Shown here one piece after another: positions 45,353-55,187 of a stretch of 64,000 nucleotides of DNA; the first letter of the stretch is position 1; each line of letters opens with the position of its first letter. The stretch spans positions 1 to 64,000 of the forward strand of contig NZ_FOKT01000005.1 in assembly GCF_900112305.1 (NCBI RefSeq), given 5' to 3'. Source of the stretch: Microbulbifer thermotolerans. GTDB taxonomy: Bacteria; Pseudomonadota; Gammaproteobacteria; Pseudomonadales; Cellvibrionaceae. The position numbers and the translations under genes are program-made. Under the pieces are notes generated by a model. That model had not been told where the DNA came from and did not search any database. It saw only the letters and a list, made by a program, of their open reading frames with translations.

Positions 45353-46294
45353 GTGGTCCAACCCAAAGTGGCCGTATTTGGCGAAGCATTGATTGATATG
45401 ATTCAACAATCAACGGGAGAATATCAGCCCTACATTGGGGGATCACCTTATAATGTTGCGCGAAGTTTTGTGAGGCAAGGTTTGGATTGTTATTACCTTT
45501 CTCCAATATCCACTGATTTAATGGGAGAAAAAATTCTAGATTCTGCTAGAGAAGACGGCGTAAAAATACCTGAGAATTATCGCTCTCAGCGCAATACATC
45601 GCTAGCCTTGGTTTACAAGGATCATGATGGCAAGCCTAGTTATCGATTGTATCGCAAAGGTGTGGCTGATTTGGATGTTACTCCAGAGAAACTATTGGAT
45701 GTGTTGCCTCCGGATATAGAGTTATTCCATACCGGTTCGCTGGCGTTAGTGCCGGAGATGCTCGATGTGCTTATTCCGGTGATTAGGGAATTGAAAACTC
45801 GCGGTGTCAAAATCAGTATTGACGTAAACGTGCGTAAAGGGGTGGAGGAAAACCATCATCAGTATGTGGCTGCGATATGGCGTTTTGTCGAGTTTGCCGA
45901 TATCGTTAAAGTGAGCGATGAAGACTTGGCGCTAAAAGGCTTACACGGTAAGCCGGAATTTCATGCAAAGGCAATGTTAGACCGTATGGATCGGGGAATT
46001 GTGATCCTCACGCTCGGTGAAGGCGGTTCTCATCTCATTACTCAGGACTTTAATTTTCGCCAGGATGTCATTGAAGCAACGGATTTTAAGGATACCGTAG
46101 GGGCCGGTGATACTTATTTTTCGGCGTTGGTTGCCGAGCTGCTCAAAGGGGGGGCGCTTTCTCCGGATGCTCCAGAAGAGATTCTTAAACGCGCGTTGCG
46201 CTTTGGTGCAGCTGCGGCGAGTTTGAATGTCTCAAAAGTTGGGTGCCAGCCGCCGACCTACTCTGAGGTAATGGCGTTCATGGGGCAGCCTTAG
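45353..46294 (+). CDS. Fructokinase (PfkB family)
   Basis: 313 residues from the GTG at 45353, preceded by GGAG at six bases; a GTG at 45341 would place the ribosome site inside the gene. PfkB features: KVAVFGEALIDMI and GGSPYNVARSFVRQGLDCYYLSPIS at the N-terminus, GSLALVP, DVNVRKG, and the ATP/anion-hole motif DTVGAGDTYFSALVAEL with catalytic Asp. It would phosphorylate fructose made by mannitol dehydrogenase. The 281-base gap before it has no convincing gene. Confidence 0.92.
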   Translation: MVQPKVAVFGEALIDMIQQSTGEYQPYIGGSPYNVARSFVRQGLDCYYLSPISTDLMGEKILDSAREDGVKIPENYRSQRNTSLALVYKDHDGKPSYRLYRKGVADLDVTPEKLLDVLPPDIELFHTGSLALVPEMLDVLIPVIRELKTRGVKISIDVNVRKGVEENHHQYVAAIWRFVEFADIVKVSDEDLALKGLHGKPEFHAKAMLDRMDRGIVILTLGEGGSHLITQDFNFRQDVIEATDFKDTVGAGDTYFSALVAELLKGGALSPDAPEEILKRALRFGAAAASLNVSKVGCQPPTYSEVMAFMGQP

Positions 46295-46380
46295 TTCCGT
46301 ATTGGTGTCATTTATTGGGCATCGGTTCCTAGAGTATGTTGGTCGGCGTTGGCTATATATGTCAGTCGGTGGTGGAAAGG

Positions 46381-47145
46381 TTACACTCGCCCGCCGTCAA
46401 CAATCAGCGATTGACCGGTGATCATGCTGGAGGAATCTGAGGCGAGAAACAGTGCGCTGTTGGCGCAGTCCTCTTCGGAGATGGTTCTTTTCAAACACTG
46501 TTGATCCAAACAGTCCTGCAGTGCTTCTGGTGTGACCCAAAGTGCCCGCTGCCGCTCTGTCATTACCCAGCCGGGCACCAGGGCGTTCACGCGAATATTG
46601 ACTGGTCCCAGCTCCCTGGCTAGTGCCTTGGTGAGGCCGAGAATAGCCGCTTTGGCGGTGACATAGGCTGGGTAGCCAGAAAGACCAAGTAAAGCCGCGT
46701 TGGACCCCACATTGATAATACTGCCACCGCCGGCTTTGCGCATGATGGAGGCAACTGCTTGCGCGCTGAAAAAATGTGGTCGCAGGTTGGTGTTGAGGGA
46801 GTGGTCCCAGTCGTCCGGGGTGAATTCCTCTAGGCGATGGCGATCGTCTCGCGCGGCGTTGTTAATCAGTACCCGCACCGGGCCAAAACGATCCATTGCC
46901 CGCTCGATACACTGCTGCAGATGGTCGATATCGGTAATATCACAGCGTTGAAAATAGGGCTGTGCGCCCAACTCGGCTTCTAGTTTGTTGCAGAGCCGGT
47001 GCGCTTTGTTTTCATCCAGAGATACAAAGGCTACCCGCGCGCCTTGCCAGAGGAAGGCTCGGACCATGGCTGCGCCTATTCCTGAGCCGCCGCCGGTAAC
47101 AAAAACAGTGGTGTTGCGCAGGTCGGGATAGATGGCTTGGATCAT
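46381..47145 (-). CDS. SDR family aldose 1-dehydrogenase-like enzyme
   Basis: 254 residues, classical short-chain dehydrogenase. TGGGSGIG near residues 17-24, LINNAARDDRHRLEEF near 94, catalytic Ser in IINVGSNAALLG, YPAYVTAKAA with the Tyr/Lys pair near 158-162, and NALVPGWVMTERQRALW near 187. The NNAA(R)DDRH and PGWVMTERQ blocks are shared with xylose/arabinose/galactose 1-dehydrogenases, so it may oxidise a pentose or galactose released from xyloglucan. Its promoter would lie in 47146-47447, where I see no gene. Confidence 0.88.
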   Translation of the reverse strand: MIQAIYPDLRNTTVFVTGGGSGIGAAMVRAFLWQGARVAFVSLDENKAHRLCNKLEAELGAQPYFQRCDITDIDHLQQCIERAMDRFGPVRVLINNAARDDRHRLEEFTPDDWDHSLNTNLRPHFFSAQAVASIMRKAGGGSIINVGSNAALLGLSGYPAYVTAKAAILGLTKALARELGPVNIRVNALVPGWVMTERQRALWVTPEALQDCLDQQCLKRTISEEDCANSALFLASDSSSMITGQSLIVDGGRV

Positions 47146-47447
47146 TTTTTCACTCTATCGTTATTGGTTCTTTTTTCTCTTTGCGGTTAGGGTACCTCAG
47201 ATTCAATTTTCCCCGTTTGCCAAAACAGTCCACACTCAGATGGTTGTCTCAAGTAGCCGGATGGATAATTGAAATCGACGGATACATGGATGTACCTCGC
47301 AGAGCTACAGAGAAAGCTTTGCGCGTTTCCGGTTGTCCACCAAAATGGTCGAGCGCCATAAGATAACGGTAAACCACAAACGAATTCATTTTGGATTCCT
47401 TGGTGGTTTCATTATTTTGCGCAGCCGAGTCAGCGCCAGTTGCTGAA

Positions 47448-50354
47448 TCATGCGGGTTTTTTTAGTGTGATCTTTTCGCCGTTGTATTTAAGGGACTGTC
47501 CGGGTTTTGTTTCGAAGTCCACTGCGCTGTCACCTTCGTCAATCCAACGTACGTGAATTTGCCGTGTGTGCTCCATGCCCTTGAAGCTACCTATACGGTC
47601 GCCAATGGTCAGTTCGCCGCTGGCGTCATCATAGCTTACGGGAATACGGGACCATTGTCCCTGCTCGTAGTCGTAGCTAAGACCGTCGTCTTCGTAAATA
47701 TCGAAGCTGCCATCCGCACCAGTAAATACATTCAAAGTAATAGGGGCGTTCAGGCTCTGGCCGGTATGCTGTATGTCCGGGCCGGTAGGAATAATGGACC
47801 CGGCTTTGACGAAGATCGGAATACGGGAGTAGGGGGCGTTTGCATTGAGTGTGCGGCCGCCTTGGTGTTTCTTACCACTGTAGAAATCGTACCAGTCTGC
47901 GCCGGCGGGCAGGTAAACCTGGCGCGAGCGGGCACCGAATTCATATACCGGATTGATTAGTAGTGCGGGTCCGAACAGGTATTGGGTATTGATATCGAGT
48001 ACCCTGGGGTCATCTCCGAAATCCATTGCCAAACCGCGCATGATTGTGCTGTCCCTGTGGTAGGTGTCGCCAGCGAGTGTGTAGATATAAGGCATCAGCC
48101 GGTAGCGCAACTTGGTGTACCAGACAAGGCTGTGGTAGGTCTCGCTACCCTCGTCAGCGATATTGTAGATTTCGCGAAAGGGGTTCTGGCCGTGAGAGCG
48201 GAACAGCGGCGTAAAGGCGCCGAATTGAAACCAGCGCAAGTTGAGCTCCTGCCATTCCCGTTGTTCGGTCTCAGCCATCTGTTCAAAGTGACCGACCACG
48301 GTATCTCCGTTGTAGCGATAGCGGTCTTCCGGTGTAAATCCGCCGATATCGAAAGTCCAGTAGGGCATTCCCGCCATGCCGACGCCGATACCCGCGGCAA
48401 TCTGTTCTTTTAGGTTTGACCAGCGCGATACTACATCACCGCTCCAGATGGCTGACCCGGTACGCTGAATACCGCCGAAGCCGGAACGGGTGAGGATAAA
48501 GCTGCGCTTGTGGCCGTCAGATTCTCGCTCTCCCCGGTAGACGCTTTCAGCGTGTGGCAGGGCGTATGCGTTGAACATCTCCGCCCCTGTGCCCATAGCG
48601 TTAGGTGTCATCAGGGCTTTGCGGTGTTGGAAGGATAGATTGGAGTGAATATCCGGTTCCACGGCGTCCAGCCACCAGGCGTCGAAACCGAGCCGATTGA
48701 GTTTATCGCGGATCTGCCGCCAGTAGATTTTCCGGCATTCTGGGTTGTAGGCGTCGTAAAAGGCATTCAGGTAGCCGGGGCCAATCCAGTCGATATTTTT
48801 TTCGTCGATATTTTTGTTGAACATACAGCCGGCCGCGTTCAGCGCTTTATAGTTTTCGGTACTGGGGTAAAACTTGGGCCAGACGGAAATCATGATATTG
48901 GCGTTCAGCTCGTGTACCCGGTCCACCATGTCGCCGGGAGCGGGAAAGTGCTGAGGGTCGAAGTCGTGGCTGCCCCAGGCATCTTCCGGCCAGTAGGACC
49001 AGTCGAGCACAATATTATCGATGGGAATTCTGCGCGCCCGGTATTCTTCCAGTGCGCTGATTAGCTCGTCTTGGGATTTGTAGCGCTCCCGACTCTGCCA
49101 GAAGCCGAAGGCCCACTTGGGCAGCATGGTGGCTTTGCCGGTCAAGTGGCGGTAACCAGAAATCACTTCGTCGAGGTTATCGCCGGCCACAAAATAATAA
49201 TCCACCGCTTTGGCGGTTTCGGCGCTCAGGGTGAGCTGTTGGGTTTCTTTGAGTGGCCGCGGCGCATACTGTAGTAGCCGCAGATAGCCGCCCTGAGGCC
49301 GCCAGTGGAGATCGAGCTGGTATTTGCGGCCTGCCTGCATGTCTATTTTTGCATTGTGATACCAAGGGTTCCAGTTCATGCGCCAGCGGTCCAGCAGCAC
49401 ATCGCCGTCCAGGGACAGGGTTGCGTAACCACTGGAATACATTTTGAATTCGTGTTTGCCGCTTTGTTTGGGCACTATGCTGCCGCTCCAGCGGATACGC
49501 AGATTTTCCGCGTCGGCCAATTCTTCCGGCAGAGGTACTTCCCGCAGGTTTCCGTGAGAAAGAAACTGATAGTTTAGGTCCGCTTCTGTGCGTGCGAGTT
49601 TCAGCTTGTCGCCATCGTAATAGTGAGCGGTGAGGCCGCCCTTGTTGCCGTCTATGTCATAGAGTTCGAAAGCTGCTGCTAGCGGCTGCGGTGGCCGGGG
49701 ATCTCCCAGGCGGCTGATGCCGGTGTTATTCCACAGCAGGCCATAGTTGTAGCTGGAAACCAGATAGGGAATGGTAATTTCCATGTTGTGCGTAGTCAGC
49801 TCGATATTTTCACCGGCCAGATTTACGCGGCCATCCTGGCGCTGGCCCAGCCCGTAAATTGCTTCGCCGGGCGATTGTCGGAAGTATTGACGCACTGAGT
49901 GGGAGTCTTCATCCACTGGCCCGGGGTCTCTGGTTACCGGTGCCAGGCTGCGGCCGGCCTCCGCCAACAGGGTTTTTCCACTGGCATTTTTGAATTCTAC
50001 GGTTCCATCTGTGAGGGATATTTCCGCGGATATTTCCGCAGTCTTTACGATTAATTTGCCTTCTGCCTCGGTAACAGAAAAATCAGATTGAACCGGCTCT
50101 GCCACTACCATCAATGTATCTGGAAGGTTGTGAAAATTTTCCTGTGGTGTGGCGGTAACGCGGAAGATCTCTTCGTCGATAACCTGTAGACGGAGCTTTT
50201 TAAATTCGCCTTCACTGAGCGAGATAATGGCGCCGGTGTTGGTCTGAAGCCAGGCGGCCTCGGCCTGTTGATCCTGCTCGCCATTACAGGCGTTTATTAA
50301 GGGGATGAGAGAGAGTGCAATCAGTGGGTGTGCATGAGTGATATTCTTTATCAT
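47448..50354 (-). CDS. GH31 alpha-xylosidase lipoprotein with PA14 insert
   Basis: 968 residues from the ATG at 50354, which starts a lipoprotein signal (ALSLIPLINAC). N-terminal beta domain, a PA14 domain (about 230-370: LTAHYYDGDKLK, IRWSGSIVPKQSGKHEFKMYSSGYATLSLDGDVLL), then the GH31 barrel: LPKWAFGFWQSRERY, nucleophile Asp563 in WWLDAVEPD, RTGSAIWSGDVVSRW with the acid Asp, and PYWTFDIGGF. The PA14-inserted layout is that of Cellvibrio japonicus Xyl31A, which removes alpha-xylose from xyloglucan oligosaccharides. Last gene of the minus-strand xyloglucan operon. Confidence 0.93.
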   Translation of the reverse strand: MIKNITHAHPLIALSLIPLINACNGEQDQQAEAAWLQTNTGAIISLSEGEFKKLRLQVIDEEIFRVTATPQENFHNLPDTLMVVAEPVQSDFSVTEAEGKLIVKTAEISAEISLTDGTVEFKNASGKTLLAEAGRSLAPVTRDPGPVDEDSHSVRQYFRQSPGEAIYGLGQRQDGRVNLAGENIELTTHNMEITIPYLVSSYNYGLLWNNTGISRLGDPRPPQPLAAAFELYDIDGNKGGLTAHYYDGDKLKLARTEADLNYQFLSHGNLREVPLPEELADAENLRIRWSGSIVPKQSGKHEFKMYSSGYATLSLDGDVLLDRWRMNWNPWYHNAKIDMQAGRKYQLDLHWRPQGGYLRLLQYAPRPLKETQQLTLSAETAKAVDYYFVAGDNLDEVISGYRHLTGKATMLPKWAFGFWQSRERYKSQDELISALEEYRARRIPIDNIVLDWSYWPEDAWGSHDFDPQHFPAPGDMVDRVHELNANIMISVWPKFYPSTENYKALNAAGCMFNKNIDEKNIDWIGPGYLNAFYDAYNPECRKIYWRQIRDKLNRLGFDAWWLDAVEPDIHSNLSFQHRKALMTPNAMGTGAEMFNAYALPHAESVYRGERESDGHKRSFILTRSGFGGIQRTGSAIWSGDVVSRWSNLKEQIAAGIGVGMAGMPYWTFDIGGFTPEDRYRYNGDTVVGHFEQMAETEQREWQELNLRWFQFGAFTPLFRSHGQNPFREIYNIADEGSETYHSLVWYTKLRYRLMPYIYTLAGDTYHRDSTIMRGLAMDFGDDPRVLDINTQYLFGPALLINPVYEFGARSRQVYLPAGADWYDFYSGKKHQGGRTLNANAPYSRIPIFVKAGSIIPTGPDIQHTGQSLNAPITLNVFTGADGSFDIYEDDGLSYDYEQGQWSRIPVSYDDASGELTIGDRIGSFKGMEHTRQIHVRWIDEGDSAVDFETKPGQSLKYNGEKITLKKPA

Positions 50355-50403
50355 GGTTCTGCCTGTATTGATCAGGGCTGCTCCATATTCGAGGGCAGTG
50401 GAA

Positions 50404-52089
50404 TTAATCGGTTTGATAAGTGGCAAGCGTTACTTTCAAAACTCGGGGATTGCTGGTGAAGTTAAGGCCCCAGTCGGTCTGGTCGCCGTTCCAGATCCGT
50501 TCGAAAACCCATTTTCCCTGCTCGAAATGTCCCTCTTCGACACGGGCGAGCATATAGCTTTTTCCTTCCTGGTCTCCGTTCGGATAGAAGGTCACGCGCG
50601 CGCGGAGTGCGGTTACCAAGTACTCGTTTGCACCGAGTTCGGCGATCAGTGCGCCGCCGGATGCCGGTTTGTTGCCTTTGGGGGGATCTGTCCAGAAAGC
50701 GGGGCGGCCATACGTGATTTCAGCGATCCAATCGCCGAGGTCCAGGCGTTGGGTATGGTCCTCGGGATTGGTTTCCCGATCTTGACCGGAACTGTCTTGG
50801 GAATTCCAGACGGTGTCATCCTGTCGCACTGTATCCCCTGGTTCCGATACCCCCCATGTGCGCTTGCTGGCGCTGATTTGTGCCCATTCCCGTGCCATAG
50901 CACCGAAAAATTGGTAGAGGCCGGAGAAGTGAGCGATTTCAGAATCCATTTTTTTCGCGCCCAGCGGGTAGTTGCTGTAGCCCGTATAATCGATGCCGAA
51001 AGGAGTGAAGCCCAAAGCTCCACGGCCGAGGGCGGAAAACAGGTAGCGCGCGTAGGGTTGGTCGTTGCCAATTTCGGCGATATACAGCGGGTTGTCTTCG
51101 CGGTTGTAGAGGTCCATGATCCGGGTGACGGTTTTGTGGTCTCGGAAATAGATATCCGGAGAGATCATATTGATATTGGGCGCGGCCGCTTTCCAGATGT
51201 GGATCACATTATCCGTGGCGCCGCCGCTGGAATACTGGCCCGGTTCGCCGGGGTTAAACGGATTACGCAGGGCCACATTCACGTACATTGGCAACGGGTA
51301 TACCGCTTTTCCCGCAGCGGCTATCTCGTCCACATAGCGGGCGATATGCCATGCATGGAAAAATTCGTCGGCGTCGCGGCCGAACAGTTGCCGCCATGTG
51401 CCGGGTTCTTTTCCTGTCACTGCCAGTAAACTTTCCGGAACCGGTTGCCGGAATATTTTTTCCGCAATGTCGGAGAAATCACGCACAGAACCGTAGGTGC
51501 CCACTTCATTTTGTACCTGAACCATAATAACGGTGCGTTGTGCGTCCGTTTTTTTCAGGTGTCGCATCAAGGCTACAAAGGCTTTTTTGTCTGCTTCCAG
51601 TGTGCTGCGGAAATGTGGGGAAAGGGAATTCAAGGTTTTTCCATCCGCGGTTTTCACTCGAGGGAAGCGCCGGTTGTCCAGTTTCACCCATAGGGGCGCA
51701 TAACTGGGTCCATTGTTTTTCCAGGTTGCAAACCAGAGCAGTACCAGGCGCACCCCTTTTTCCCGGGCCTGCTCTAGTAATATATCGACAAAAGAGAAAT
51801 CGAAGCTGCCTTCTTTTGGTTCTACCTGCTCCCAGGCGACGGGGATGATCAGCGTATTGGCGTTCATCTTTTCCACTGCCGGCCACACCATTGGCAGTGC
51901 CGCAGGGTAGTTGGCGGAGTTATTGGTTTGGGCACCGAGGATCAGGTAAGGGGCACCGTCTACCATCAGGCTGTAGCGGCCGTTGTTATTCACCAGTTGG
52001 GGAATTGGCCGCATATTTTCGCCGTTCGCACCGGTGCCAATAAAAATTTGTGTGATTAACACAAGTATTACCACGGGGATTCTGCGCAT
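50404..52089 (-). CDS. GH35 beta-galactosidase (DUF5597 type)
   Basis: 561 residues with a signal peptide (VVILVLITQIFIGTGANG). GH35 barrel: PYLILGAQTNNSANYPAALPMVWP, NTLIIPVAWEQVEPKEG, acid/base Glu in VMVQVQNEVGTYG near residue 200, nucleophile Glu in PLYIAEIGNDQPYARY near 330, then a C-terminal DUF5597-type beta domain (EYLVTALRARVTFYPN, ESYMLARVEEGHFEQGKWV-type). In the C. japonicus locus the equivalent Bgl35A removes galactose from xyloglucan oligosaccharides. Lies 49 bases upstream of GH31. Confidence 0.92.
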   Translation of the reverse strand: MRRIPVVILVLITQIFIGTGANGENMRPIPQLVNNNGRYSLMVDGAPYLILGAQTNNSANYPAALPMVWPAVEKMNANTLIIPVAWEQVEPKEGSFDFSFVDILLEQAREKGVRLVLLWFATWKNNGPSYAPLWVKLDNRRFPRVKTADGKTLNSLSPHFRSTLEADKKAFVALMRHLKKTDAQRTVIMVQVQNEVGTYGSVRDFSDIAEKIFRQPVPESLLAVTGKEPGTWRQLFGRDADEFFHAWHIARYVDEIAAAGKAVYPLPMYVNVALRNPFNPGEPGQYSSGGATDNVIHIWKAAAPNINMISPDIYFRDHKTVTRIMDLYNREDNPLYIAEIGNDQPYARYLFSALGRGALGFTPFGIDYTGYSNYPLGAKKMDSEIAHFSGLYQFFGAMAREWAQISASKRTWGVSEPGDTVRQDDTVWNSQDSSGQDRETNPEDHTQRLDLGDWIAEITYGRPAFWTDPPKGNKPASGGALIAELGANEYLVTALRARVTFYPNGDQEGKSYMLARVEEGHFEQGKWVFERIWNGDQTDWGLNFTSNPRVLKVTLATYQTD

Positions 52090-52140
52090 TGTTCAGTTAC
52101 CGTTGTCGTTAGAAAAGGCCCGGCCTCGGGCGGGTACCGG

Positions 52141-55125
52141 TTAGAAGCTGTACCGGGTGATAAAGGCGATTCTGCGGTCGGTGTCAGTCCAGCTGTAGCG
52201 GGCGTCTGGCCCTCCGTCGGCAAGGACTTCCAACTCACTTCTCGAGTTGAGTATGTTGGTCACCTGCAGACCGAATTTCAGATTGTCCGTGGCGTTGTAG
52301 AGCACTGAGCCGTCAAGCTGACCGTAGTCGTTAAACCATACCGGGCGGCCGATATTGGCCGCGGAAGTGGTAAGCAGGTAGCGTTCGCGCCAGTTGTAGG
52401 CAAGGCGCGCGGAGACGCCATATTTTTCGTACATCAACGCCAAGTTGTAACTGGTTCTGGACATGCCTTCAATGGGCAGAGTTTCGTCGGTGGCGCCACT
52501 TTGCTGGGCTGCTTCAAATGGATTGGCCGCGGTGTTCACACCGCCTTTGTTGTCGATATAGGTAAAGTTCGCCTGCAGTCCGAGTCCGTCGAAGGGGCTT
52601 GGCAACATATCGTAGAACTGTTGATAGGCGAGTTCGAAGCCCTGCAGTTGTCCGCTGGCACTGTTGGTTTGGCGCGTGGTTTCGAAGCGGAAGGTCTGAC
52701 CGCCGTAACTGAATTCCTCCACCCTTGTTACCAGCGCGATATAGTCGTGGATATCCTTGTAGAAGGCGGCGAAAGTCAGACTGCCTGTATCGTTGAAATA
52801 CCATTCGAGACTGGTATCGAACTGGTCTGCGACCGTGGGTTTTAGATACGGTGCGCCGCCGGTCGCGGTGCCTTGCACGCCGTTAGCCACCGTATCCGGA
52901 TTAAATTGCTCGCCGGTGAAATCGAAGGAGAGACTGGTATATGGCCGCGTCTGGCTGAAAGCGGGGCGCACCATACCGCGGGAAAGCCCAAAGCGCAGCT
53001 GTAGCTCCTCCTGTAACATAAAACGTAGGTTTAGTCTTGGCAGCATGTTGGTGTATTTGTTGGAGAAAGATTTGTAATCGCCCAGTTCGGACAGAAAGGC
53101 GCTGACAAAGGCATCGGCATTTGCGCAATCTCCCGGCTTTATGCCAGTGATATTGCTCGCGTTGTCGCGGATGTAGCAGGAGTCGCCGATGCCGCCGGCC
53201 ACGGAGCGGCCGTAGGCTGTGGTTTCTGTTTCCACAAAGCGCATACCGAAGTTGCCGTCGAAGGGCAGGCCCAACGTATCACCGCTGTCGTCTCCGAAAC
53301 GCAGACTCACGTAGATAGCGCGGGTTTTTTCGTTCTGCTCGTTGATACCGGCGCTGACATTGTCTCCGCGCGGGTTCAGGTCGTAAGCCTCCGGTGGAGT
53401 CAGTGGTGCCCAGCCCCAGAACTGGCCGTTATTGGCCACCATACTCTCGAAATATTTGTAGGCGCCGGTGTTACTGCTCACCAGCTGCTCGGTAGGGAAC
53501 CAGCCTACGGTGGGCACATCCACATCGCCGCGCATAAATTCGTCAAAAGTGATCAGTTCGCTCTGGTTCTGGGCGGCTTCATGCAAAAAGGCGGTGTTTT
53601 CTGGACTGTTGTTGAGCCAGTACTGGTTGGAAAGCAGGGACCAGTTCCAGCCGGTTTGACGGGTGGTGGTGTCTTTGTCAGTGATACGGCCGCCGAAACG
53701 GATGTTTTTGATAAAGCGGTTATCGTCAAATGTGTATTCCACATCCAGACGACCGGCGAGGGAATCCGCTTCATTGTCCTCCAGATGATCCATGGCCGCG
53801 CCCCACCAGTATTGATCCTGCTGCATAAGCCGATCTTGGTCGCTGATGGACAGAGAGGGTTTACTGCCGGAAAAACTAAAAGTGGTTTCCGGATAGTCGT
53901 TTTCGCTATCGGGGAGTACTCCAGTAAATGCGGTCATGCTCAGTACTGTCGCTTCGGAGGAAATGTGCTGGAGATCGCCGCTGACAGACCAGCGTTCTGT
54001 CGGCGCATATTCAAAGCGGAGAGAGTAGTCGCCGATACTGCTCTCCTGCTCTCCGTAACGGGTGTTAAAGGTAATACTGGAGTCGTAAAGGGTGCCGCTT
54101 TGCAGCCTGCCACTCGGATCGTAGTGGAAGTCACCCATACCGGGGGCTAAGCTGGCCCCAAAGGGACCGTTAACTCCCACGGCCCGCTCCAGGTCCACTG
54201 GGTTGGCTTCAGCGTAAAAAGCCTGCGCGGTAAAGGTCAGTTCGTCGTTGGGTGCCCATTGGAAGACACCGTTGTACGCATTGCGCTCCTGTTCCCAGTC
54301 TATGCGCCGAAATCCCAGGCCCGTGGGCAAATAAACCGTGCTGCCGTCTGCTTCTGTATTGGGTTCGAATCGTCCGGATTGGATCGAATCGGTGCGGTTG
54401 CCGATTTCGGCGATACTGGCGGAAAGCAGTAAACCGATCTCCCCTCCGTCCAGTTGCCAGCGGTCGCTGTAAAGACCGTTTCCGGAAACAAAGCCCTCGT
54501 CGTAGAGATCCGCGTAGTTGTAATCTCCTGAGAAAGCCAGCAAGCGGCCATTCTGCTCCAGGGGCAGTCGGGTGCGAAGGTTTACGGTACCGCCCAGGCC
54601 GCCTTCCACTTGGTCGGCGGTGGGGTTTTTGTAAACTTCGATACCGGCCAGCAGGTCGGCGGACACATCTTCAAAGCCTAGCGTACGGCCTCCTTCCGCG
54701 GAGAAAATATCGCGGCCGTTTAATTCCGTTCTCACCCAGCTCAGGCCGCGTACAAAGACGCCGCCACCTTCAGATGCCAGGCGCGCGGGGTCGCGGGCTT
54801 CATTGGTGCGCTGCAATTGGATGCCCGGTAGTCTTTGAAGAGCTTCGGATACAGAGCGGTCCGGCAGGGCGCCGATATCGGTTGCGCTGATCGCATCCAT
54901 TACTTGCTCTGCATGGCGCTTGGCCGCCTGGGCCGAGAGGATACTGGCTCTGTGGCCGGTTACTTGGACTTCCTCCAACACCTCCGTTTCATTCTGGTGC
55001 TTTTCTGTGTCGGTTTGCTCCTGAGCCAGTGCCAATGGACCCATGGCCATAATTGAAAAGGCGCAGGCCAGCCGGGTGTGATGTGATAGTTTTGTTCTGG
55101 CAAATACATCGTTATTTTTATTCAT
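52141..55125 (-). CDS. TonB-dependent receptor for xyloglucan oligosaccharides
   Basis: 994 residues from the ATG at 55125, preceded by GGGAGA. Signal peptide (LACAFSIMAMGPLALA), TonB-box-like EVLEEVQVTG near residue 50, plug domain with DAISATDIGALPDRSVSEALQRLPGIQLQRT and GVFVRGL, then a 22-strand barrel ending in the aromatic IAFITRYSF. Such long receptors with the ALPDRSV plug are typical of oligosaccharide import in this group. Located between GH35 and GH95 genes, so it presumably brings xyloglucan fragments into the periplasm. Confidence 0.92.
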   Translation of the reverse strand: MNKNNDVFARTKLSHHTRLACAFSIMAMGPLALAQEQTDTEKHQNETEVLEEVQVTGHRASILSAQAAKRHAEQVMDAISATDIGALPDRSVSEALQRLPGIQLQRTNEARDPARLASEGGGVFVRGLSWVRTELNGRDIFSAEGGRTLGFEDVSADLLAGIEVYKNPTADQVEGGLGGTVNLRTRLPLEQNGRLLAFSGDYNYADLYDEGFVSGNGLYSDRWQLDGGEIGLLLSASIAEIGNRTDSIQSGRFEPNTEADGSTVYLPTGLGFRRIDWEQERNAYNGVFQWAPNDELTFTAQAFYAEANPVDLERAVGVNGPFGASLAPGMGDFHYDPSGRLQSGTLYDSSITFNTRYGEQESSIGDYSLRFEYAPTERWSVSGDLQHISSEATVLSMTAFTGVLPDSENDYPETTFSFSGSKPSLSISDQDRLMQQDQYWWGAAMDHLEDNEADSLAGRLDVEYTFDDNRFIKNIRFGGRITDKDTTTRQTGWNWSLLSNQYWLNNSPENTAFLHEAAQNQSELITFDEFMRGDVDVPTVGWFPTEQLVSSNTGAYKYFESMVANNGQFWGWAPLTPPEAYDLNPRGDNVSAGINEQNEKTRAIYVSLRFGDDSGDTLGLPFDGNFGMRFVETETTAYGRSVAGGIGDSCYIRDNASNITGIKPGDCANADAFVSAFLSELGDYKSFSNKYTNMLPRLNLRFMLQEELQLRFGLSRGMVRPAFSQTRPYTSLSFDFTGEQFNPDTVANGVQGTATGGAPYLKPTVADQFDTSLEWYFNDTGSLTFAAFYKDIHDYIALVTRVEEFSYGGQTFRFETTRQTNSASGQLQGFELAYQQFYDMLPSPFDGLGLQANFTYIDNKGGVNTAANPFEAAQQSGATDETLPIEGMSRTSYNLALMYEKYGVSARLAYNWRERYLLTTSAANIGRPVWFNDYGQLDGSVLYNATDNLKFGLQVTNILNSRSELEVLADGGPDARYSWTDTDRRIAFITRYSF

Positions 55126-55187
55126 TGTCAGTCTCCCTTCCCAATGATTGTTCCAACCACCAAAGATCACTTTTACCCCTATTGAAG

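Noticed and set aside
45036..45506. 156-codon minus-strand frame between mannitol dehydrogenase and fructokinase
   Set aside because: Overlaps the 5' part of the fructokinase gene and the 3' end of the dehydrogenase gene; no family features or ribosome site.
50338..51429. 363-codon plus-strand frame
   Set aside because: Antisense to the GH35 gene; no family features.
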